This document shows positions 1 to 6,647 of a stretch of 16,835 nucleotides of DNA, in pieces. The stretch covers positions 1-16,835 of the forward strand of contig JAUPWC010000121.1 in the NCBI GenBank assembly GCA_030916665.1. The letters run 5' to 3'. The DNA comes from Verrucomicrobiota bacterium (GTDB taxonomy: Bacteria > Verrucomicrobiota > Verrucomicrobiia > Opitutales > Opitutaceae). Numbering within the stretch: the first letter of the stretch is position 1; the number at the start of each line of letters is the position of its first letter. A model generated the notes under the pieces. That model made no database searches and was not told the origin of the DNA. It saw nothing but the letters and a program-made list of their open reading frames with translations. Position numbers and translations under genes: made by a program.

Positions 1-559
1 ACGCCGCGGCAACGACCGCATCATGACCCGCGGCACCTTCGCCAACGTCCGCATCAAGAACCTGATGCTCGGCGGCAAGGAAGGCGGCAACACGCTCGGG
101 CCGGACGGCGCCGAGACCTCGATCTACGACGCCTCCATGGCCTACCAGGCCAAGGGCGTGCCGCTCATCATCCTCGCCGGCCAGGAATACGGCACCGGCT
201 CGTCCCGCGACTGGGCCGCCAAGGGCACCAACCTGCTCGGCGTGAAGGTCGTCGTGGCCCAGAGCTTCGAGCGCATCCACCGCTCCAACCTCGTCGGCAT
301 GGGCGTGCTCCCGCTCCAGTTCAAGGAGGGCACCACGGCCCAGACGCTCAAGCTCGACGGTTCCGAGACCTACGACGTCGTTGGTCTCACCGCGGCGATC
401 AAGCCGCAGCAGGACCTCACGCTCAAGATCACCCGCAAGGACGGCTCGGTCGAAAACGTGTCCGTGCGCTGCCGCATCGATACGCCCATCGAGATCGACT
501 ACTACCAGCACGGCGGCATCCTGCCGTATGTGCTGCGCCAGATCGTGACCGCGAACTAA
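1..559 (+). CDS. acnA: Aconitate hydratase AcnA, C-terminal part (5' end outside window)
   Basis: This is the last ~185 residues of aconitase, the 4Fe-4S enzyme that isomerises citrate to isocitrate in the TCA cycle in the cytoplasm. The frame is open to the left edge and begins [20 protein letters not shown], typical AcnA sequence, so the ATG at 23 is internal and not a start. The visible part is the C-terminal swivel domain. [17 protein letters not shown] carries the substrate-binding GSSRDW arginine, and it is followed by the conserved [22 protein letters not shown] region, here seen as [14 protein letters not shown]. The iron-sulphur cysteines lie in the missing N-terminal domains. The sequence looks intact to a TAA at 557-559. 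Family assignment is secure; AcnA type rather than AcnB follows from the domain order, with the swivel at the C terminus. Confidence 0.96.
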   Translation, partial: RRGNDRIMTRGTFANVRIKNLMLGGKEGGNTLGPDGAETSIYDASMAYQAKGVPLIILAGQEYGTGSSRDWAAKGTNLLGVKVVVAQSFERIHRSNLVGMGVLPLQFKEGTTAQTLKLDGSETYDVVGLTAAIKPQQDLTLKITRKDGSVENVSVRCRIDTPIEIDYYQHGGILPYVLRQIVTAN

Positions 560-560
560 C

Positions 561-644
561 AACGGAGGATATGAGGATCGGAGGGTGTGAAACCTGAGGA
601 TTTCTCGCACCCTCTCACCCTCACCTCCTCACCCCCTCGTTCAA
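561..644. repeat. Intergenic imperfect inverted repeat A (GA-rich words)
   Basis: The gap between acnA and the STAS gene is filled by a purine-rich left arm (about 561-601) and a pyrimidine-rich right arm (about 604-644). The right arm read in reverse complement begins AACGAGGGGGTGAGG, against AACGGAGGATATGAGG on the left. The left arm repeats variants of GAGGAT, GGGTGTGA and CTGAGGAT. The 13-mer GAAACCTGAGGAT at 589-601 recurs exactly at 5017-5029. The pairing is imperfect and there is no T-run. The right arm ends right at the STAS start codon. Confidence 0.7.
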
Positions 645-1148
645 ATGGCAGAGCCATCCAAGCCCGTCTTCCTCGTTGATGCCTACGCCGACCCGGTCGT
701 TGTGCGCATCGAGGGGCGGGCTTCGTTCCTGAACAGCGCGGCGGTGAAGGATTTTTTCACCGCCATGATCGGGCAGGGAAAGACGCGCTACGCGGTGGAT
801 TTCAAGGGCTGCGCCAGCATGGACAGCACCTTCCTCGGTGTGCTCGCCGGGGCGGCCATCCAGCTGCGCAAGTTGACCCCGCCCGGTTCGCTGACACTCG
901 TGCGGGTGGGGGAACGCAACCTTGAGCTCATCCGCAACCTCGGCCTGCACCGTCTCGCGACCGTGGACACCGGCGGCAACGTGGCGGAGGGCGCCTTGAA
1001 CGAGCTCGACGCCCGCAAGCTCGGCGAGATCGAAGGCGCCAAGCTGGTGCTCGAGGCCCACGAAAATCTCGTGGCCACCGATCCCGAGAACGCGACCAAG
1101 TTCCAGGACGTGCTGGCGTTCCTGCGCAACCAGCTGGGCGGCCGCTGA
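645..1148 (+). CDS. STAS-domain protein, likely anti-sigma-factor antagonist type
   Basis: This 167-residue cytoplasmic protein has a STAS fold over about residues 8-110. The conserved phospho-acceptor loop reads CASMDSTFLGVLAG, with Asp60-Ser61-Thr62. In SpoIIAA/RsbV proteins the equivalent serine is phosphorylated by an anti-sigma kinase and dephosphorylated by a PP2C phosphatase. The last ~55 residues are an extra helical-looking tail beyond the usual ~110-residue antagonist. The next gene encodes a SpoIIE-type phosphatase, which supports a partner-switching role; the kinase and sigma factor are not in view. The ATG at 645 gives the best N terminus (MAEPSKPVFLVDAY) but has no Shine-Dalgarno site, because repeat A runs up to it. 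The STAS family is well supported; the exact target is unknown. Confidence 0.85.
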   Translation: MAEPSKPVFLVDAYADPVVVRIEGRASFLNSAAVKDFFTAMIGQGKTRYAVDFKGCASMDSTFLGVLAGAAIQLRKLTPPGSLTLVRVGERNLELIRNLGLHRLATVDTGGNVAEGALNELDARKLGEIEGAKLVLEAHENLVATDPENATKFQDVLAFLRNQLGGR

Positions 1149-1154
1149 TGCGGC

Positions 1155-1262
1155 CAAGTAGCAGGCAACAAGTCGCCAAGTAACAGGAGGGAAATTCCCG
1201 AGGGCCAGGCCGGTGCCGCGGTCCGGATTCTTGCTACTTGTTCCTTGCTACTTGTTACTTCA
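1155..1262. repeat. Intergenic imperfect inverted repeat B (CAAGTAGCAAG words)
   Basis: The left arm at 1155-1188 contains CAAGTAGCAGG, CAACAAG and CCAAGTAACAGG. The right arm at 1228-1262 is close to its reverse complement, with mostly transition differences. The right arm holds a perfect direct repeat of TTGCTACTTGTT at 1231-1242 and 1245-1256. The centre includes the palindrome GGGAAATTCCC. It separates the STAS gene (stop at 1148) from the phosphatase gene (start at 1273). Confidence 0.75.
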
Positions 1263-1272
1263 ATTTGGACCC

Positions 1273-2712
1273 ATGTCCCTTTTCCTCCTCGGAGCCTTTC
1301 TGAGCGCAGCGATCGTGTATGCGTTCTACTGGCGTGCCCAGCGCGACGCGGCGCTGCTGGAGGAGCAGAATCAGACGCTGCTGGAGGAGCGGCAGATCGT
1401 GATCGATTACATGCACACGATGGTGGACGCCGTCGGCGATCGCCTGCCGCGCGACGAGCTGTTCCAGCGCATCGTGCATGCGGCCATCCTCAGCACCGGC
1501 GCGCTCAGCTCGTGCATCTTTGTGAAGGGGGCCGACAACCTGATGCGCGGTGTGGCTGTCGAAGGTCTGTTTCCGCCGCACCGTCCCATCCCCGACACCC
1601 AGCGCATGAAGATGGGCACGCGGGCCAAGTTCATCGAACAGGTGCTCAAGTCCGAGGTTTTCCCCGTGGGCGAGGGGCTGGTGGGTCGCGTGGCGGCCAC
1701 CGGCCGCGGCGAACTCATCGCCAACGCCGCCGCCGATCCAAGGATGGTCAAACATGATGATGCCGCGTTGTCGGTGCGTTCGGTGATCGCCGCCCCCATC
1801 CTCGTCCGCAAGCGCCTGGTGGGCGTGCTCTGCGTGTGCAATCCGGCGGACGGCCAGCCGTTCACCGAGACGGATTATTCGCTGGCTGAGGCGCTGGCCG
1901 AGCAGGCGGGTCTGGCCGTTCACAACGCCGACTTCCTCGCTTTGCAGGTGGAGAAGCAGCGGCTGGATCTCGATCTCGGCCTCGCCAGCGACATCCAGCA
2001 GATGCTGCTGCCGCGCTCGATGCCGGCGGTTCCCGGGTTGGATCTCGATGCCCGTTACCTTGCGGCCCAGAAGGTGAGCGGCGATCTCTACGATGTCTTC
2101 GAACTGGGCTATGGCCGGCTGGGTCTGGCGGTCGCGGATGTGTCGGGCAAGGGCGTGTCGGCCTCTCTGCTCATGGCGAGCTGCCGCATGGCGCTGCGCC
2201 AGATCGCGCCCGCGCATTTTTCGCCGGCCAAGGTGTTGACCGAACTGAACCGCGCGTTGGCGGGTGACATGCGCGAGGGGACCTACATCACGATGACCTA
2301 TGCCGTGGTGGACGCCACCCGCAACAGCCTGATCCTGGCCCGGGCCGGACACGAGCGGCCACTGCTTTCCCGCCGTAGCGCGGGTGCCGGCGGTTTCGTG
2401 AGCGAGTTTGTGGCGGGCGAGGGCATGCCCATCGGCCTGGTGGAGCCCGCTCTTTTTGAGTCCGTGATCGAGGACAAGGCCGTCGAATTTGTGCCGGGCT
2501 CGACACTGCTGCTCTATACGGATGGCCTAACCGAGGCGCCGAACGCGGAAGACAAGGAGTTTGGCGGTGCCCGGCTCGCCGACGCCCTGCGGAGTGCACA
2601 CGCCAGTTCTGCACGACACATCAACGACGCCATCCTGCTGGCGGTCCAGAATTTCACCGGTTCCGGCGGTTTGCGCGACGACTACACGTTGCTCTCAGTG
2701 AAGCGCATCTGA
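1273..2712 (+). CDS. Membrane-anchored GAF-SpoIIE (PP2C) serine phosphatase, RsbU-like
   Basis: This is a predicted protein phosphatase of 479 residues acting at the cytoplasmic membrane. Residues 2-18 (SLFLLGAFLSAAIVYAF) form one membrane helix. A short Glu/Gln-rich coiled coil follows (about 24-45), then a GAF sensor domain (about 50-225, including VGEGLVGRVAATGRGELI), a linker helix, and a SpoIIE/PP2C domain (about 245-479). The metal-binding motifs are all present: KVSGDLYDVF, VADVSGKGVSASLLMA, YTDGLTEA and RDDYTLLSVK. It probably dephosphorylates the STAS protein encoded just upstream. The frame stays open back to a GTG at 1213, but those 20 residues are translated from repeat B, so the ATG at 1273 is preferred. 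No Shine-Dalgarno site is seen. The GAF ligand cannot be read from the sequence. Confidence 0.9.
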   Translation: MSLFLLGAFLSAAIVYAFYWRAQRDAALLEEQNQTLLEERQIVIDYMHTMVDAVGDRLPRDELFQRIVHAAILSTGALSSCIFVKGADNLMRGVAVEGLFPPHRPIPDTQRMKMGTRAKFIEQVLKSEVFPVGEGLVGRVAATGRGELIANAAADPRMVKHDDAALSVRSVIAAPILVRKRLVGVLCVCNPADGQPFTETDYSLAEALAEQAGLAVHNADFLALQVEKQRLDLDLGLASDIQQMLLPRSMPAVPGLDLDARYLAAQKVSGDLYDVFELGYGRLGLAVADVSGKGVSASLLMASCRMALRQIAPAHFSPAKVLTELNRALAGDMREGTYITMTYAVVDATRNSLILARAGHERPLLSRRSAGAGGFVSEFVAGEGMPIGLVEPALFESVIEDKAVEFVPGSTLLLYTDGLTEAPNAEDKEFGGARLADALRSAHASSARHINDAILLAVQNFTGSGGLRDDYTLLSVKRI

Positions 2713-2727
2713 CCGCCCAGTGGGCGG
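2713..2727 (+). terminator. Short GC hairpin after the phosphatase gene
   Basis: A perfect 6-bp stem, CCGCCC / GGGCGG, with loop AGT starts at the base after the TGA stop. The following sequence is CAAAGGCC, with no T-run. It may therefore be the base of repeat C or an mRNA 3'-end stabiliser rather than a true intrinsic terminator. Confidence 0.4.
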
Positions 2728-2860
2728 CAAAGGCCAAACGCCAAGGATCCAAAGGCCAAAGGCATGAAAATATGAAAACTTCGCTTCGATTTCGACCAGG
2801 CCTTGAGGAATTTGTGTTTTGGATATTGGTTGGCGTCTGTGATTTGGCGTTTGGAGTTTA
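2728..2860. repeat. Intergenic imperfect inverted repeat C (CCAAACGCCAA words)
   Basis: CCAAACGCCAA at 2734-2744 pairs perfectly with TTGGCGTTTGG at 2844-2854, and weaker pairing continues inward. The left arm has an exact 11-base direct repeat, CAAAGGCCAAA, at 2728-2738 and 2750-2760. The right arm repeats TTGG-containing words (TTTTGGATATTGG, TTGGCG). The AT-richer centre at 2762-2815 shows no gene. No convincing promoter for trpB was found in this 199-base gap. Confidence 0.75.
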
Positions 2861-2904
2861 AACCGCGATTCTAGTTTGCCACCGTCCGCCTGCTCCCTAC
2901 CTCT

Positions 2905-2909
2905 AGGAG
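2905..2909 (+). promoter_or_regulatory. Ribosome binding site of trpB
   Basis: AGGAG lies two bases before the ATG at 2912. It decides the start: an in-frame TTG at 2876 would add 12 residues unlike TrpB. The spacing is short. This is one of only two recognisable Shine-Dalgarno sites in the window. Confidence 0.6.
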
Positions 2910-2911
2910 TG

Positions 2912-4131
<1,220 letters not shown>

Positions 4132-4135
<4 letters not shown>

Positions 4136-5001
4136 ATTCCATGACCGGCTACGGCCGCGGCACCGCGGTCTTGGGTGAGTTGACGCTTACCGTCCAGGTG
4201 AACTCGGTGAACCGCAAGACACTCGATCTGACGTTGAAATTACCTGCCGAGTGGGATGGGTTCGAGGCGGCGGTGGGAGAGGCCGTTCGCAAGGTGGTCT
4301 TGCGCGGCAAAGTTCATGTTGCCGCCGAAGTTACCGGGCAAGCGGCCGGGGTGGCGAGGTGGGACGAGATGGCGGTGTCCGCCACGCTCGACCAGCTGGC
4401 CGCGCTGGCGAAGCTGAAGGGGGTGTGCTTCGAGCCCAGTGCCGACCTGCTCTGGCAGATCGCCAACAGCCAGCGCACCGAGGGCGGATTGCCGGCCGAT
4501 GAAGAGGCCTCGGCGATCCTGCTCAAGGCGCTTGCCGAGGCCCTGCGCGGGCTGGCTGCGATGCGCGCGAAGGAGGGCGAGGCCCTGCTGGTGGATTTTA
4601 TCGGCCGTTGGGAGAAACTGCATGCGGCGACCGAGGTGATCGCCCAGCGGGCGCCCGCGATCACGACGGCCTACCGCGACCTGCTGTTGCAGCGGCTGCG
4701 ACAGGCCGGGCTGGAATTGGAACTGGGCGACGAACGCGTGCTCAAGGAAGTCGCGCTTTTCGCCGACCGCTGCGACATCACCGAGGAGATCACCCGGCTG
4801 CGTCACCACCTGGTGCAGCTCAAGGAACTCCTGCGCGCCAAGGGCGAGATCGGGCGCAAGGCGGAGTTCATCCTCCAGGAGATCGGCCGCGAGATCCACA
4901 CCATCGGCAGCAAGGCCAACGACCTCGCCGTCTCGCAGAAGGTGATCGAGTTCAAGAACGAGCTCGAGCGCGTGCGGGAGCAGATGGCGAACGTGGAGTG
5001 A
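4132..5001 (+). CDS. yicC: YicC/YloC family endoribonuclease-type protein
   Basis: This protein has 289 residues, the usual family length. The N-terminal YicC domain begins [10 protein letters not shown] and covers about residues 1-155. The C-terminal DUF1732 domain (about 205-289) contains the signature [13 protein letters not shown] and [21 protein letters not shown]. coli YicC is linked to RNA turnover, and members of the family have been described as ribonucleases; the substrate here is unknown. The ATG at 4132 overlaps the trpB TGA; another in-frame ATG at 4141 (MTGYGRG) would also match family N termini. No Shine-Dalgarno site is seen, so expression may depend on translation of trpB. 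The gene ends at a convergent junction with lspA marked by repeat D. Confidence 0.92.
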
Positions 5002-5016
5002 CGCAGACGCGTCATG

Positions 5017-5099
5017 GAAACCTGAGGATATGAAGGTGTGAATCCTGAGGATGAGGAGTTTCAATCCTCACGCCTTCACGCCCTCAGCTTTCAGGTTTC
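5017..5099. repeat. Convergent-junction inverted repeat D, related to repeat A
   Basis: GAAACCTGA at 5017-5025 pairs perfectly with TCAGGTTTC at 5091-5099. TGAAGGTGTGA at 5031-5041 pairs with TCACGCCTTCA at 5068-5078 with one mismatch. ATCCTGAGGAT at 5042-5052 is itself a palindrome. The 13-mer GAAACCTGAGGAT (5017-5029) is identical to 589-601 in repeat A, with the words in a different order around it. It lies between the 3' ends of yicC and lspA, and the lspA stop codon (5091-5093) is inside the right arm. Confidence 0.8.
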
Positions 5100-5678
5100 G
5101 CTGGTCGTTGCCGGTTGCCGGAGCGACCAGAGGATATACCAGAACACGCCGATGCAGATGCCGCTGTCGGCGATGTTGAACGTGGGGAAGACGTAGCCGC
5201 CGAAGTGGAAGTCGAGGAAATCGATGACGTGGCCGTGGACCAGCCGGTCCACGAGGTTGCCGGCGACCCCGCCGACGAGCAGGCCGAAGGCCGGCTGGGC
5301 GGCCCGGTGTTGCAGGCCCAGCGTGTGCCGCCACCAGAACATCGCCCCGAGGGTCACGATGGCCAGCACGGCGAGCCAGAGGCTCTGGCCGGTGAACATG
5401 CTCCAGGCCGCGCCCGTGTTGCCGACGTGCACCAGGTTGAAGAAGCCGGGTATCACCTCGATCTGGGCGAACTTGCCGTAGCTGCCGAAGGGCAGCCGGT
5501 CGGCGATCATCTCCTTGGTGATCTGGTCGGCGACAAAAACCAGCACGCCTACAATCCAGAGGCAACGATACGCCCAGATGCGCTGGATTTTGGATTTCTG
5601 GTTCTCGATTATCGCTTGGCCGGAAACGTCCGGCTCCGCTCCGGCAGTGGGGCCCGGTAACTGGGACTCAGGCTTCAA
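5091..5678 (-). CDS. lspA: Lipoprotein signal peptidase LspA
   Basis: LspA is signal peptidase II, an inner-membrane aspartic protease that cleaves prolipoprotein signal peptides before the lipidated cysteine. Conserved blocks are all present: FVADQITKEMIADRLP, VGNTGAAWSMF, LVGGVAGNLVDRLV followed by VIDFLDFHF, and FPTFNIADSGICIG. The two catalytic aspartates are those in VIDF and FNIAD. Four membrane helices are expected. The start is uncertain. The frame has no ATG before the first helix, and the TTG at 5678 gives 195 residues. Most relatives are about 160, so translation may begin nearer IWAYRCLWIV (around 5580) from an unusual codon. The extra N-terminal residues (such as IENQKSKIQ) are translated from repeat E. 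It lies downstream of ileS and the DksA-like gene, a common ileS-lspA association. Confidence 0.93.
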   Translation of the reverse strand: MKPESQLPGPTAGAEPDVSGQAIIENQKSKIQRIWAYRCLWIVGVLVFVADQITKEMIADRLPFGSYGKFAQIEVIPGFFNLVHVGNTGAAWSMFTGQSLWLAVLAIVTLGAMFWWRHTLGLQHRAAQPAFGLLVGGVAGNLVDRLVHGHVIDFLDFHFGGYVFPTFNIADSGICIGVFWYILWSLRQPATTSET

Positions 5679-5710
5679 TCGAAAATCCGGAATCGAAAAT
5701 CGAAAATTGG
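5586..5710. repeat. Intergenic inverted repeat E (AATCGAAAAT words)
   Basis: The arm at 5586-5614 pairs with 5673-5701, 21 of 29 positions by eye. AATCGAAAAT occurs at 5677-5686 and 5691-5700, with another CGAAAAT at 5701-5707. The opposite arm has GGATTTTGG and CTCGATTATCG. The centre contains a GC hairpin, CCGGAAACGTCCGG. It separates the DksA-like gene from lspA and covers the region where the lspA start must lie. Confidence 0.72.
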
Positions 5711-5711
5711 C

Positions 5712-6632
5712 TTATTCGTCGTCGCCGCCGCTGTCGTCGGCGACCTTGCCGCCTTCCTCGTCGGTGCCGTCGCCGAACAGGCCACCACGCTGGACGGCGC
5801 GGTGGGAGTGGCGCTCGACCTGCTTCTTGGCCTCGGTGGAGTAGCGGGTGAAGGGCACGGCGAGCAGGCGCTCCTTGGCGATGGGCTTCTGCGTGGATTC
5901 GCAGATGCCGTAGGTGCCCGCGTGGACGCGTTTGATGGCGGCCTCGATCTCGGCGAGGGCCTCCTGCTCGTTGGAGACGAGCGAAAGGGCGAAGTCGCGG
6001 TCAAAGGTGTCGGTGCCGGCGTCCGCCATGTGCTGGCCGTAGCCGGAGAGATCGCCGGAGTCGTCCTTGGACGACTTGAGCAGGGTCTCCTCGGTGTGCT
6101 CGCCGAGCTGTTGGAGCACATGGCTGCGCAGTTCGAGCAGGAGGCGGTAGTAACGGCGGAATTTTTCGGGCACCTCGGACTCGTCCACCATGGCGGTCGG
6201 AGCCTTCTTGCCCTTGGCCGGGTTGAATCCGAGGATGTCCGCCAGCGAGGCGGTCTTCACATGGTGCGGCTTGTGGGGCTTCTCCAGCTGGGCCAGGTCG
6301 TGGGCCTTGGCCTTCGCCTGGGTGGCGGCTTTGCTGGTCTTGGCCGTGGCCTCGAGCTGCTTCTCGTTTTTCTGCGCGATCTCGCGCACCTCATCGAGAG
6401 AGAAGGCAATGGCACGGGTGCTCGTGGCGGGTTTGCGTTCGAGGAGCTTGCGCTTGATATCGGCGGCGGACATCGGGACTTTCGTCGTGGATTTGGCGGG
6501 AGCGGGCGCCGGTGCGGGGGCCTTGGCGGATGCAGGTTTGGCCGGGAAGGCTTTGGCGGCGGGTTTTTTGGCCGGGGCCGGCTTGGCTGCGACAGGCTTC
6601 TTCTTGGCGGTGGTTTTCTTGCTCGTGGCCAT
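5712..6632 (-). CDS. DksA/TraR-like protein with a histone-H1-like Lys/Ala/Pro tail and degenerate zinc finger
   Basis: This 306-residue protein has a low-complexity basic tail (about residues 1-60, Lys/Ala/Pro-rich, like eukaryotic H1 tails), a charged linker (60-150) and a C-terminal DksA/TraR-like region (about 155-280). The coiled coil includes DTFDRDFALSLVSNEQEALAEIEAAIKRV, read in two parts as TDTFDRDFAL and EQEALAEIEAAI. The finger reads GTYGICESTQKPIAKERL then AVPFTRYSTEAKK. The canonical family has four cysteines; here only Cys244 remains, and it is the only cysteine in the protein. DksA proteins bind the RNA polymerase secondary channel and alter initiation with ppGpp. Whether this one does so without a zinc site is unknown, and the basic tail suggests nucleic-acid binding. 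The ATG at 6632 lies 15 bases after the ileS stop, so it is probably in the same transcript. Confidence 0.8.
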   Translation of the reverse strand: MATSKKTTAKKKPVAAKPAPAKKPAAKAFPAKPASAKAPAPAPAPAKSTTKVPMSAADIKRKLLERKPATSTRAIAFSLDEVREIAQKNEKQLEATAKTSKAATQAKAKAHDLAQLEKPHKPHHVKTASLADILGFNPAKGKKAPTAMVDESEVPEKFRRYYRLLLELRSHVLQQLGEHTEETLLKSSKDDSGDLSGYGQHMADAGTDTFDRDFALSLVSNEQEALAEIEAAIKRVHAGTYGICESTQKPIAKERLLAVPFTRYSTEAKKQVERHSHRAVQRGGLFGDGTDEEGGKVADDSGGDDE

Positions 6633-6647
6633 AATCGGTAAATTGGG

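Noticed and set aside
1213..1272. GTG start for the phosphatase, adding 20 hydrophobic residues
   Set aside because: The residues are translated from repeat B, and the ATG at 1273 already provides a membrane helix.
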